NCBI GenBank assembly: GCA_019022495.1 | Contig: JAFEKR010000001.1 | Coordinates: 6,820,001 to 6,884,000 of the forward strand | Direction: 5' to 3' | Length of the DNA: 64,000 nt | Origin: Epichloe hybrida | Taxonomy: Eukaryota > Ascomycota > Sordariomycetes > Hypocreales > Clavicipitaceae | In this document: piece after piece, positions 1 through 11,880 of the stretch | Layout of the letters: each line of letters begins with the position of its first letter | Position numbering within the stretch: position 1 is the first letter of the stretch | Notes under the pieces: model-generated | The model's input: only the letters and a program-made list of their open reading frames with translations | What the model was told of the DNA's origin: nothing | The model's database searches: none | Made by a program: the position numbers and the translations under genes

Positions 1-1480
1 AGTAATATAAAGCTTCCTTATAGATAGAATAAGCTAGCTTAGCTTTAATAAAGGACTCTCTAAACTATTTATAATTAAGGCTAGCACCCTATAAGAATTA
101 CCTCTCTCCCTAATTCTCTTCTTACTTTACTTAGTAAAGCTCTATATTTGCCTCTAGGCTATTCTAGGCATAGTAGCTATAGGATTTGCGAATAATATAA
201 ATATAGTAGCCTTTAGTAAGAATATAGTATAGACCTAGAGGAGACTTAAAGCTATATAAAAAATCTATAAGGAATAGGTAAAGTAAGTAAGAGTTAAGTT
301 TAACCTAGCTAAAACTAAACTTATATACTTTAGTAAGTTCTATAAACCTCCCTAGGCTAGAGTCTAACTTAAAGTAGAGGAGATAGTATCTATAGAATTA
401 TATAAATTCCTAGGAGTATAAGTTAATAGGAAACTTAACTAAAGCGCCTATAGAAATATCCTTAAGGGTAAGTTAGCCTAGTAATAGCTTATACTCTCTA
501 AGCTAGTGGTATTAGCCTAGGGATATAGCTTTAGAGATACTAGACTCCTATATATATAGGTAGTCTAGCCTATCCTTGCCTATAAAGCAAGCGCTTACTA
601 TACCCTTACTAAGAAGGGAGGAAAGCTAAGAGAAGTAGTAAAAAGCTTTATAGTAAATTAATTAGCCTGCCTCTAGATTATTATAAGGGCGTTTAAGGCC
701 ACACCTATTATATAACTAGAAGTTAAGACCTATATCCCCCCCCTTAACCTCTACCTAAATAAGATAAAGCAAAGGTTTAAAGATAAAATCATTAATAGTA
801 GGATAGTAAGGATAATCTAAGCCATAGCTAACTTAGTTATAATAGTACTACGCCATAGAAGAAGACCCCTACTTATTAATAATAAACTAGACGCAGACCT
901 AGATAAGGAATAGAAGAAATAATAGGAGAACTAGCATAATAAAAAGAGGCTAGCCTAGAGTAAACGCATTAGAGAACTAACTAAAGACTACCTACCCTCC
1001 TATAACCTAAAGGAAATCTAGGAATTCCACACTAATATAGATAAGCATATCTCTTTAATAATTATCTAACTACACATAGGAAAGATAAGCCTAAATAAGT
1101 TCCTATTCTAAAGAAAGGTTCCTAGGGTGGTTTTACCCCTATATAGCTATAGTTAAGCTATAGAAGACTAATACTACGTACTAGTTAATTATAGTAAATA
1201 TAACTATAGGCAACCTTAGTAGCAATAGCCTACTAACACATAGGAGGCAAGGCTAGCCCTAAACAAACCTTAAAAAGCAAAATATTTAGCTAAATAGTTC
1301 CTTAGTATAAGATAACTCTAATATTACTTATTAGTATAGGAGCTAGCTATAAGATGGCTTGGAATACCGCTAGACCTAGGCTAAATCCGTTAATAGATAA
1401 AACACCTTCTAATCACAAATCTAGCATAAGGGACGGAACGGATAGTATAGGCACGGAGGCAGGCCAGGGGAGGGACTAAT
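1..1480 (+). mobile_element. Tad1-like LINE, 3' part, RIP-degraded
   Basis: This is the C-terminal part of a non-LTR reverse transcriptase, truncated by the window start. Reading TAG/TAA as former Gln, one plus-strand frame gives the block FNLAKTKLIYFSK (about 298-336), then YKFLGVQVNRKLN (about 400-435). After these comes a thumb-like stretch with tracts such as SKL and RPILAYKA (about 500-590). This order is typical of fungal Tad1/I-clade LINEs, where the FxPxKT-x-L-x-F and FLGV blocks follow the catalytic FxDD. The family normally makes one polyprotein with endonuclease, RT and RNase H for target-primed insertion. The frame is full of stops, so it is dead. The 3' end near 1480 is approximate, and no poly-A or target duplication is visible. 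I am confident of the class but not of the exact family. Confidence 0.72.
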
Positions 1481-3200
1481 TTCATAATTTATAATCATAA
1501 TAGAGAATATTTAGGTCTAGAACTATTATTAGATTAAATTTAACTATAAACTCTAGGTATTATAAGTCCTACTAGCCCACTGCTACCCCTACTCTAAGCT
1601 AAATTTAAGCCGCTGCCTTATTCCTCCTCTAGGGTAGGAATTACACCTATAGCTACCTAGTTACAATTTTTCGCAGGGATAATAGTAAGTAGGAGATAGT
1701 TTATCTCTGCTATATACGCGTTAAGGCACGTAAGCTAAAAGATAAGCTTAGTATACTATTCCTTAGAGGAACTAGCCTAGTCTAGGCCTGCCGCTAAGGC
1801 GCTTTATTTCTTCTTTACCTAATTACTAGCGTAAAGCTTCTTAACCTAGTCCTAGAAGCCTTCTAAGGCTTATTAAGGAAAATATTAAAGCTAGAATAGA
1901 CCTGCTACTATGCTAGAATAGACTTACCGCACCCCTATTAGCTATAGAAGCCTAGGTCTTAACTAACCACTAATGCTTATTTTAATTACTAGACAAATTT
2001 AGCTAAAACAGTGGATTAGACACAGAACTAAGCTAGAGCAGGGGTAATTATTAATTATTACCTAGTGGTATTAATAGTTCTAAACCTAATAGTTAAAACA
2101 CACATTAGTAGCTACCCCTATCTAGCAAGTTAGCCCTATTACTAAGCTAGAGTAAGACTAACCTACTAATAATAAGATAGCACTAATACCTAAGGTCCTA
2201 AACTAAACAAGATTCGTAAGAAACGCATTAAACTTCTCTTAGTTTACTAAGCTAAAGTAAATTAGTAGTAAACTAGGCCTAGAGTAAAAGCAAATATAAC
2301 TTATAGATAGACCCTTCTCTATAACTTATATGTATTACTTTTTAGTTATAGACTTCCTTAGGAAGTCCTTATACTTACGAGATTCCTAGGCGGATTAGAG
2401 CTAGATAAGTAGTAACACTAGAGTACTTATAGCTTCTAGTGCTATTATGCTAGATTTAGTCTAAATCTATAGCAAATATTAGTAAATAACCTAACCCTAG
2501 CCTAGGATAGCCTTAAATAGCTAGAAAGAAAAGAAGAACCTATAGGAAGTTTAATATAAAGAGAAGAAAGAGACTAGGACCCTAGGGGGGAGAGCTCTCT
2601 TTTATACTTATAGAGGGGGGGGGGGGATAATTTAGATAACTTACTTAAAAACAAAGCATAATATGATTAACAAATCTAATAACATATAAGTAATCTTAAC
2701 CTAGGACTACCTTAGTCTAGGGCTATAACTACCCTCCCCTAGTACTAGTTAAATAAAACTAGGTGCTTAGACTTTACTAGATATATAAGGTAGGAATAGG
2801 CTAGAGATAGCTAAAAAGTAGGGCTATAGGAGAGTAAGCGTAAGAGTAAATAAGAAGTGAATTAACGCTATAAATCCGGATTTACTTTGCCCTAGCCTAA
2901 AGTAAAGAGACTTAGGATAGGTATGTTATTACACTAGAGTAAGACTAGAAGGGGCCTATAAATACTTATTTTATATATTTTTCCTTTCTTTTTCTTTTTA
3001 ATAGGATAAGGCTAGCATAAGCTAGTAATAAACACCTATAATAGGAAATACACTAAGCGGCGCAGGCCTGTTACAGGGCTAGCGCTAGCTTATACACAGA
3101 CGCAAGAGGGTTTTTCTTCCTAGTATAGGGTTTTCCCTTTTAACTTAGTAGTAGGAGTACTAGTAATAGCTATCTATAAAGCTAACTAGCGTAAATAATA
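1481..3200. other. RIPed sequence, not recognised
   Basis: This is AT-rich decayed DNA with dense TpA and no open frame above 60 codons. Some plus-strand stretches read smoothly if stops are taken as Gln (for example around 2260-2600), but no domain motif is recognisable. A G homopolymer lies at about 2618-2628. It is probably a buried transposon remnant; no boundaries could be found. Confidence 0.4.
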
Positions 3201-3210
3201 TATATATAAG

Positions 3211-3380
3211 CTATTATAAGCTATTATAAGCTACTATAAGCTATTATAAGCTACTATAAGCTATTATAAGCTATTATAAGCTATTGTAAGCTATTGTAAG
3301 CTATTAGAAGCTATTATAAGCTATTAGAAGCTATTAGAAGCTATTAGAAGCTATTAGAAGCTATTAGAAGCTATTAGAAG
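3211..3380. repeat. 10-bp minisatellite, 17 units
   Basis: Seventeen head-to-tail 10-mers lie in exact register. The first nine are CTATTATAAG or one-base variants (CTACTATAAG twice, CTATTGTAAG twice at the end). The last eight are mostly CTATTAGAAG, with one CTATTATAAG. The two variant blocks are spatially separated, as expected from local duplication of one end. The array ends in CTATTATATT at 3381-3390. Confidence 0.95.
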
Positions 3381-3386
3381 CTATTA

Positions 3387-3603
3387 TATTAACTATATAT
3401 ACCTTATAATTAAGGAATTTACTTAAAACTAAAAAAAAGAAAAAAAATACAAAACAATACAAATAATACATGTATTGTATTATATTGTAAAATTTTGGAT
3501 GTATTGTATTGTGTAATGTATTGTATTGTATTGCAATGCTCTGGCTATGAATAAGAGTCTTAGCCTTTACTCCGTTTGTATCTCTCCTACCATAGTCGTG
3601 ACA
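3387..3603 (-). repeat. LTR fragment beginning TGTCACGAC, minus strand
   Basis: On the minus strand a TG-initiated sequence begins TGTCACGACTATGG at 3603. It continues through GGAGAGATAC, AAACGGAGTAAAGGCTAAG and TCTTA. The same ordered blocks start at 62654 on the plus strand, which identifies a shared 5' LTR end. Toward lower coordinates it runs into ATTGTATTGT-type short tandem repeats (about 3465-3535) and then AT-rich DNA beside the minisatellite. The 3' end of the LTR was not located and no partner LTR is in the window, so this could be a solo or truncated LTR. The single open frame here (80 codons) is not a credible gene. Confidence 0.6.
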
Positions 3604-5210
3604 CATACCTTGTTTTTATGTTTCTAAGCTATATAGTCTCTGGCTAGTTTCCCTGACTAGGACCTACTATGGTGTCTAGAGCGGAGCTTGGCGCGGGCGG
3701 TACACGGATCCTTTAGCTAATAATGCGCGTAGGTAGTGGCTGCTTTTGTAAAATTAAGGAACTAGAATATTGATTTTTCATTTTTTTGGGGGTCATTGGC
3801 TGTGGCCAATGCATCTAATTTTCAAGGAACCAAAAAAATTACTAGCAATATCTAGCTAGTGCTATATATAATAACTAAATTTAATAATCACTATAATGTT
3901 AGGTAAAACATTAAGGAATAAGCTTTAAGCTATAAATTTAAGGGCTAAAAAGTTAATATAAAGTTTATAATAAAGTTTATAGCTATAATTATATAAGAGT
4001 TATAATTCGTAACCGTAGTTAAACTTAAATCTATTCAAGTTTTACTTATAGCATAAATTAACGTAATTCCCCCTTCCTCTGCGACCGTGTTTGTTCTATC
4101 TCTCTATATCTCTTCTATCTTATAACTTATCCTTTAAAGCTTTAAGGCAAACTTAAACCCTAAAAAAACAACATAACTTATCCTTAATTGTAGCTAATCC
4201 AATTCCTTACATCACCAAGTAGGTTATAGGCTACCAATCAACTAATTAACAACTAACTAATCAGATAATAGTATGGCTAAGGGTGACCACAAGCTAGGGG
4301 CTATAACCACTAGGCTATAGAACCTAATAGCTATCCAAAAATCTAAGGAAATTCTAGATAAAAAGGAAATTTAAAAACCCAAAGAAAATATTAAGGAATT
4401 TAGGAAAAGTAAGAAGAAGAAGGGAAATAAAAAGCTAGAGAAGAAGGCTAGATATTTGGAAAAGGTGTTGAAAAATAGAGATCTATAATTTAAGCAGTTT
4501 TACCTCGTGCCCGGGAGGGAAGGAACTAGAATATAAACCTAAGTTTCTGACACAAGGGTAGTAACTAATGATTAGAAACCTAGAAATGAAATCGTAGTAC
4601 TAGGTTCCCTAATGGCGCCTACTACTATATCCTTTAAAACGACGCATAAGCTATGGGGTTAGCATTCGCTATTACCGTTATAACTAAGCCTATGCTAACA
4701 TAACCCCTATTACTTGCTAAGTTGTTAATAAAGACTACTAAGGGCTTCCTAGGATAAAAGTTAGGCTAGAAAGCTCTAGCGGATACTAACTTATATTGCC
4801 TCTTGAGTCTATTACTGGCTAGTACGGCCTTACTTCAGGCTAGGCACCGAGTTGTGATAATAGTAGCTATGGCTATAGCTATAGTGACTATAGTTATAGT
4901 GGTTTTGTAAGTTAAAGCGCCTATCTAAGTATTAGCGTAACCTTTATTACTAAGCGCTTCTTTTGCATTCCCACTCCCTAGGCATATATTTAAGCTAGCA
5001 TTAATACAGCCTTTACTAGGCCTACTAGCCACTATATTTTTCTTCGTATTAGTTGTAATAAGATAAGCTACTAGATTATATACACGGTAACCCCCTTAAC
5101 ACCACTAGCTGGGTAAGTGCAAATCCCTAATAAGGATTGGAATTCTAATCTCTCTATTGGCCTATTGAAGAGTACTACCTTATTGCCTTCTTTAAGTAAT
5201 ATAGACGCAC
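3604..5210. other. Partly RIPed spacer and unrecognised relic
   Basis: A less mutated patch at about 3600-3830 retains CpG-rich words such as GGCGCGGGCGGTACACGG and contains a short imperfect palindrome (TTGGCTGTGGCCAA, about 3797-3810). From about 4230 to 4620 a Lys-rich plus-strand frame can be read through stops, with runs such as KSKKKKGNKKLEKKARYLEK, but I recognise no family. The segment ends at the 5-bp target duplication TAAAC (5211-5215) of the next element and continues after that element at 13382. Confidence 0.4.
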
Positions 5211-5215
5211 TAAAC

Positions 5216-5405
5216 TGTGAGGCCTCGCTTATAACACAGATGCACCCCGCCGGCGCACCACGCTAAGGGCTAGGACCACGTGACACTAGCGAGCCACTAG
5301 CTATAAGCTAGTGACTTATATATATAACACACTTAGACTTAGTAAGCTTTAGTTAATATATAAATGCCCTTATACCTCTTACTTAGCTATCCCTTTATTC
5401 TTATA
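5216..5405 (+). repeat. 5' LTR of G1
   Basis: 190 bp, starting TGTGAGGCC and ending in TTATA (a RIPed form of TCACA). It aligns without gaps to 13187-13376. The shared central block CTAAGGGCTAGGACCACGTG contains a CACGTG E-box-like hexamer kept in both copies despite RIP. Confidence 0.9.
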
Positions 5406-6570
5406 ATTCTAAAGCTTCTCCTACTAGCTACCTAAGAGTAATATAAGGGGGAGAATAACTTAATTTACTAGAACTATACTATATATTACTTAGGATTAGC
5501 TAGATAATAGTAATACTATAGCTAGGGATATACTATATTCTATAACCCTATCTAAAGCTATACCCTTTACTATAGGGGTAAAAAAGATAGTAATTAAAGA
5601 GTAAATTACCTAGCTTAAGTAACTTAAGGAACTATAGAATTAAGAAAAGGAGCTTACTAACTTAATATAATCTTATAGAGAAGAAAGACTAGTAAAAAGA
5701 GGCTAAAAGGCTAGTTTATCCTTAAGCCTTAGTAACTAAGAAGTTAAGATCTAAAATATTATAAAACTCTAATACTTTATAAACTTATAGTAGTATAAGA
5801 TATAGCTTAATAACCTTAACTATACCTTTAAGGGGGTAGAGAAGAAGTATTACTAGAATAATTAAAAGATTCTTTTTACACTTAACTATATATATATAAA
5901 CTATTAGGCTAGATAGGACTAATATATTAAAGAATAACTAGCTAATAGTTAGGATTATCCTAAGGATAACTAGGATAAGTTCTAAGACTAGACCCTTATA
6001 CTACTTAAGAACTCTATAAGCTATAATATATAAATAGTTATATAGCTAGAAAACATAAAGCAAAAGGAGGGCTAGAGTCCTATTAAGTTTAGCATTTACT
6101 TAGATTTACTAGAGAAACACCTAGAATAAGCCCTAGAAAAGACCTATACTTTTATATTCTTTATAAAGTTACTTCCTAACTTATAAGATTATATTAACTT
6201 ATATATAGATATTACTAGCCTAATATAAGAAGATATTATATAACTTACCTAGGAATTCTAGGAGGTAATATTAAAGAATAAGTAAAAGCTAAATAATTTA
6301 GAAAAGAAGGGGCTATATAAAGTAACTTAACACTAAAGATATAATTCCTTATAAGAGCATTAGCTAAATAAAAACTAAAGAGATAAGAATAAGGATAAGG
6401 AGAAGACCCTAGTTACTTACCTAAATAATAATAAACCTTAAGGAAGAAAGTAGTACTATAATTATAGTAGTATAGAGTATCTTATTTATAATTATAATAA
6501 GCTAAAGAAAGACTAGTAAGAAAGCTAGGGAAACTCCTAGAGGCAGAAGTAAATGCCCTTACCTTTACCT
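5406..6570 (+). pseudogene. gag-like region of G1, RIPed
   Basis: This lies between the 5' LTR and the protease/RT region, where gag sits in Ty3/gypsy elements. The plus-strand frame is riddled with TAG/TAA. A YNYSSIEYLIYNY-like patch near 6455-6500 could be a destroyed CCHC zinc knuckle, but the Cys codons are gone. The assignment rests on position, not on motif. Confidence 0.5.
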
Positions 6571-9500
6571 TAGACACTAGGGTACTAGACTAGTACTACT
6601 AGTAGGATGCTAATTTCACACACTAGATACTATTTATAGGTATAAAGACATTAAAATAGTAGCGAATCTTAATAGTTATACTAAGATTAATATTATAAGC
6701 GCCTAATTTACATAGACTTATAAGCTTAATTAGGCTAAGGCTATAGCACCTATCTTAAAGGTAGTAAGGGCTCTAATAGTTCCTTAATATAGTGTCTATA
6801 AGGTACCTATTATAATAAAAGATTTATAGGGTAAAGAGAAAGACCTTAAGTTACTATATATAGCTATTAATAAGGACCTAAGAGTAAAGGGAAGCCCTAT
6901 ATTAATTAGAATATATACACTTATAGAAGAATATATATATCTTTACTTATACTTATAGGAATAGTAGTTTAAAAAAAGAAAGGTAGCCTTTTTACTACTA
7001 ACTTCTTATAAGTTTATAAAGGTAATATGTAATAAGATAATAGTATATACTATTATAGGTATTATAGAAAATAAGTTTATCTCTCTTAAAGATAAAGAGG
7101 AAGCAAAAGTATATAAAACTATTAAAGATATCCTAGAGAAACTATATAAATTTAAAGATATATTTATATTAAATAAGGTAAGGAGTTTCCTATTAAAGAA
7201 GTTAACTAACTATATAATTAATCTTATATTAGAAGCTATACCCCTATATAGACTAATTTACCCTCTCTCCTAAAGTAAACTTAAAGAGCTCTAGGAATAT
7301 ATTAATAATAATCTAAAGAAAGGCTAGATAAGACCCTTAAAGAGCCTAGTAAGTATACTTATTCTATTTATACTAAAGAAGAATAGAATACTCTAGCTAT
7401 ATATTAACTATTAGGGACTTAATAAGGTAATATAAAAGAATTACTATACTCTCCTAATAATTTTAGAGATTCTTAATTAATACTAAGGGGCTTATTTCTT
7501 TTCTAAGATTAATATTAAGGATATATACTACTAAATTTATATTAAAGAGGGTAATAAGTAAAAGATAGCTTTTTATATATATTATAGGTACTATAAGTAC
7601 CTTATAATACTTTTTAGATTAACTAATACCCTAGCTACTTTCTAGAGTTATATCTATAAGGCGCTATATAGGCTAGTTAATACTATTTATATAGTATATT
7701 TAGATAATATCTTAATTTTCTCTAAGATAAAGAAGGAGTATACTAAATATATTAAGTAAGTCCTTAAATATATAAGGTTAGTAAAGCTATATATAAAACC
7801 CTTTAAGTACTCTTTTTATAAAGAATTAGTAAAGTTCCTAGGATTTATTCTCTTTATTAATAGGATATTAATAAATACTTACTAGGTTAATATAATTAGA
7901 GAATAGAAGAAGCTAATAAGTTTTAAGGATATATAGTTATTCCTTAGGTTCTATAACTTCTATTAATAGTTTATCTATAAATACTCTAGGATTATAGTGC
8001 TACTATATACGCTAATAAAGGGTAGTTAAAATAGTATTTAGACTAGGAGGTTTATATTTAGAGAAAAGAAGTAGTTAGTGTTTAACTAGCTAAAAGATAC
8101 CTTTTAGTAAGTGCCTTTACTCTAATACTATAACCTAAGTTAAGTTATATATATTAAGATAAATGCCTTAATTTTTATAATAGTAGGGATCCTATATTAG
8201 CAGGATAATAAGGGCTATTAGTATCTAGTAGCCTTTTAGTTAAGGAAGTTTATAAATACTAAATATAACTATCGTATAGCTAATTAAGAGCTACTTACTA
8301 TAGTAAAGTTATTTAAATACTAGTAATATTATATTAAAGGTATAGAAATACCTATAAAGGTTTTATTAGACTATTATAACCTATAGACCTTTATAAGGTA
8401 GTAAAAGCTAAATAGAAGATAGGTATAATAGTATATATTTCTTTACCCTTTCTATAATTAAGTATAAACTAAGGAAGAGTAACCTTATAGATATACTATT
8501 AAGAAGGTTTAATTATAAGGGTAAACCTATATTAAATAAGGCACTCTTACTAGAGCTTTAAAGGAAAATAGTAAATATTTATATAGTAAAAGAAAAAGTA
8601 CTAATATATTAAAGAAGTTATAGTATAATACTAGTCTTAGAACTTACTAAGGTAAGAGTAGCCTATATAGAAGGCTAGTTAGCTACTATAAATCTAGTAA
8701 TAGGTTAGCTAAATAATAGTAATTTTAAGGAGAAGGTAGTATATGTCTAAGATATTAGCGTAGTATAAAAGATCTAGGGGGCTATTATATTACTAAATCC
8801 TTACTAATTTATAGTAAATAAACTATTAGCATAACTACTATAGAAGGTATAGGACTAAAATCTAGATTTATAAAAGCATAAAGGTAAGGTTAACTCCTAA
8901 GTAAAAGGGAAAGAAAAGGCTAGTTTATAGTTATATAGTATAAGGGGTCTCCTAATATATAAAGACTAAATAGTTATTTTATAGGAGCTTATCTTATAAT
9001 AGGAGCTTCTATAGCTATACTATAATAATTTACTAGTAAGTTACTTTAGGACTAAATATACTCTTAAGCTACTAAAATATTATTATTAGTAGCTAGTAAT
9101 AAGTAAAGCTATTTTAAACTATATATCTAGCTATAAAGTATACTAGCGTGTAGTAGCTAGAAGGCATTACCTATATAGGAGCCTTAAATTACTACTAATA
9201 CTAAGGTAACTATAGGTAAAGATCTTAATGGATTTTATTATAGGATTACTACTAGTATAGCTAGGTAACTAAGAAACTAATGTAATCCTAGTAATTATAG
9301 ATAGATTTACTAAGTACTCTATCTTCCTTACTATATAAACTATAATTAATATAGCTAAATTAGTAAAATTATTTTATAAGGAAATTAAGCTTTAATTTAA
9401 GGCGCTAGAGGGTATTATATCTAATAGAGAATTAGTATTTATAAGCTAATTCTAGTTAGATATATATTACCTATTATATATAAAGCAAAGGCTTTTAATA

Positions 9501-9640
9501 GTATTTTACCCCTAAACTAATAGGTAAATAAAGAGAAGAAATTAAGTACTAGAATATTACCTATAATACTTTATTAAAAAAAACTAATAACTATAGCTAA
9601 AACTACTCCTAATAGCCTAATTTATATATAACAAGACCCT
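6571..9640 (+). pseudogene. G1 pol: protease?-RT-RNase H-integrase (5' part)
   Basis: Readable blocks in Ty3/gypsy order. The RT entry IRPLKS is at about 7328, followed by the palm block INYQGLNKV (about 7400). The fingers/palm run SKINIKDIYYQI is at about 7500-7540, then FRLTNTLATFQS (about 7612-7650). The active site reads VYLDNILIFS at about 7693-7722, where the family has YLDD: the second Asp is Asn through GAT to AAT, a RIP-type change. An RNase H-like block follows (about 8150-8340), then integrase core fragments IDRFTKYSIFLT (about 9298) and KRRNQVLEYYL (about 9530). The frame is interrupted at about 9640 by the satellite-bearing insertion. It would have encoded the replication and integration enzymes; in this copy it is non-functional. 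Confidence 0.85.
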
Positions 9641-9734
9641 TATAGCTGCCCGAATTTATCGGCATCATAGGCGCAGGGAAAGCTCGGTATCCGCCTGGGC
9701 TAACTATTATCCACTTCTGTTTTTTTCTATCTAA

Positions 9735-11019
9735 CTAATAATTTAACAATGATCTGATTAACGATCTAATTAATAATCTAATTGACAATCTAATTAATGA
9801 TCTAATTGACGATTTAATTAATGATCTAATTAATGATTTGACTGACTTTCTGACCGATTTGACCGATTTGACAATTTGACGATTTAACTGACTTTCTAAC
9901 TAATGATTTGATTGACGATTTGATTGATGATCTGATTGATGATTTGACTGACTTTCTGACCGATTTAACCGATTTGACCGATTTGACGATTTGACGATTT
10001 GACTGATGATTTGATTGACGATTTGACTGACTTTCTGACTAATGATTTGATTGACGATTTGATTGATGATCTAATTGATGATTTGACTGACTTTCTGACT
10101 TTCTGACCGATTTGACCGATTTGACCGATTTGACGATTTAACGATTTGACGATTTGACGATTTGACTGACTTTCTGACTGATGATTTGATTGACGATTTA
10201 ACTGACGATTTGACTGATGATTTGATTGACAATTCGATTGACGATTTGATTGACGATTTGATTGACGATTTGATTGACGATTTGATTGATGATCTGATTG
10301 ATGATCTGATTGACGATTTGATTGATGATCTAATTGATGATTTGACTGACTTTCTGACTTTCTGACCGATTTGACCGATTTGACCGATTTGACCGATTTG
10401 ACCGATTTGACCGATTTGACCGATTTGACCGATTTGACGATTTGACGATTTAACGATTTGACGATTTGACCGATTTGACCGATTTGACCGATTTGACGAT
10501 TTGACGATTTAACGATTTGACGATTTGACTGACTTTCTGACTGATGATTTGATTGACGATTTAACTGACGATTTGATTGACGATTTGATTGATGATCTGA
10601 TTGATGATCTGATTGATGATCTGACTGACGATTTGACTGACGATTTGACTGACGATTTGATTGACGATTTGATTGATGATCTAATTGATGATTTGACTGA
10701 CTTTCTGACCGATTTAACCGATTTGACCGATTTGACCGATTTGACCGATTTGACCGATTTGACCGATTTGACCGATTTGACCGATTTGACCGATTTGACC
10801 GATTTGACCGATTTGACCGATTTGACCGATTTGACGATTTGACGATTTAACGATTTGACGATTTGACTGACTTTCTGACTGATGATTTGATTGACGATTT
10901 AACTGACGATTTGACTGATGATTTGATTGACAATTCGATTGACGATTTGATTGACGATTCGATTGACGATTCGATTGATGATCTGATTGACGATCTGATT
11001 GATGATCTGATTGACCCCC
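9735..11019 (+). repeat. Complex satellite of GATTTGACC/GATTGAC units
   Basis: About 1.3 kb of short, interlocking units: GATTTGACC (9 bp, pure runs at about 10365-10435 and 10705-10830), GACGATTTGATT/GATGATCTGATT (12 bp) and a spacer GACTGACTTTCTGAC. These are arranged in higher-order blocks. A roughly 100-bp segment starting ATGATTTGATTGACG recurs nearly identically at about 10180 and 10881. Every unit is a multiple of three, so plus-strand frames stay open and read (DLIDDLTD)n or (DLT)n for up to 105 codons. I regard these as accidental frames, not genes. The left edge (9740-9900) is rich in TGA-to-TAA type changes, while the core is nearly clean. Confidence 0.93.
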
Positions 11020-11141
11020 CCCCCCTAGCTCAGGCGGTCAAGAGAGGCAGAAAAAAATTTCTCAACTAGTCGCCGAAGAGTATTTCGCGTCTGACCAATC
11101 AGAAGAGACGTCTCCATAGGATAACCTCATTTTAATAAAGG

Positions 11142-11220
11142 GAAAGCGGGAAGCTTCGCTTCACCCTCTTGCCTTCGCCTTGCTATATTGCAAATCTCAG
11201 GCAAAGCTCCGCTTTCCCTA
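11142..11220. repeat. Hairpin at right end of the G1 insertion
   Basis: GGGAAAGCGGGAAGCTTCGC (11142-11161) is an imperfect inverted match of GCAAAGCTCCGCTTTCCC near 11202-11219. A second, inner complementarity (CTTGCCTTCGCCTTGC) makes a stem-loop likely. The word GGGAAAGC also occurs near the left end of the insertion (about 9676), so it may be a terminal motif. Confidence 0.6.
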
Positions 11221-11880
11221 ATAATACTATTAATAGGATAATAGGTTACTCCTTAAACTACACTCTTATAGGCTATTTACCTAAGTTTTATCTAGCTCTT
11301 AAGGGTAAGAGTAAGGAAAGGAAGGTCCTAGAAGCCTATATATATATCTAGAAGCTATATAAGGTTAGGGAGAAACTAGTATATAACTAGGTAAGAGCTA
11401 CTAAAGTATAGGTAAAGTACTATAATTAGTAATACTAGCTATTAACCTTAAAAAGAGGAGATTTAGTACTACTGTTAGTAAAGAATATTAGACTTAAGGA
11501 TATAAAATAAAAGCTAAACCTAAGATTTATTAGGCTATTTTAAATACTTAATACTATAGGTAAATAAGCATACTAACTAGCGCTACCTAATAAGTATAGT
11601 TAACTATATAACATATTTTATATTAGCCTATTAGAGCTATAGAATCGCTAGGAAAATATAATAGATAAAGAAATACTAATACTAAACCTTAAAGATAAAG
11701 ATAATAAATTTAAAGTTAAAGAAGTTAAGGATTATAGGAAGACTTATAAAGGTAATAAATACCTAGTAAAATAGAAGGGTTAGCTAAGTAAATATAACTA
11801 ATAGGTAATAGTAAAAGATATAGAAGGTACTTAATACTTAATTTAGACCTTTTATTAAAGTAAAACAAGGAGAAAGCATA
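11221..11880 (+). pseudogene. G1 integrase C-terminal part
   Basis: This continues the integrase frame split at 9640. GYSLNYTLIGYLPKFYLA (about 11245-11298) corresponds to the conserved GYSPF-x-L-x-YG block. It is followed by a basic helix (KGKSKERKVLEAYIYI) and a LxxGDLVLL-like strand (about 11455-11475). The motif TYKGNKYLVKQKGQ (about 11745-11790) resembles the VKWKGY core of a chromodomain or GPY/F module. The first 60 codons are uninterrupted; beyond that RIP stops occur. Confidence 0.75.

Larger units (their letters stand above)
9641..11220. mobile_element. Foreign insertion carrying a satellite, inside G1 integrase
   Basis: The G1 integrase reading frame stops at FIYN (about 9620-9636) and resumes at NNTIN...GYSLNYTLIGY from about 11219. 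Between them lies sequence unrelated to a retrotransposon: a non-RIPed left arm (about 9641-9740), the GATTTGAC satellite, and a non-RIPed right arm (about 11020-11220) ending in a hairpin. The low TpA content of the arms differs sharply from the G1 DNA on both sides. No transposase is encoded and I could not prove a target duplication, so the mechanism (non-autonomous DNA element, Helitron-like or other) is open. Confidence 0.65.

Noticed and set aside
3211..3380. CRISPR array
   Set aside because: 10-bp units without spacers in a eukaryotic repeat-rich context; a simple minisatellite.
10162..11069. Acidic (DLIDDLTD)n proteins encoded at 10162-10365, 10525-10842 and 10863-11069
   Set aside because: The frames are open only because satellite units are multiples of three. 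They start and stop arbitrarily inside the array, without promoter or domain evidence.
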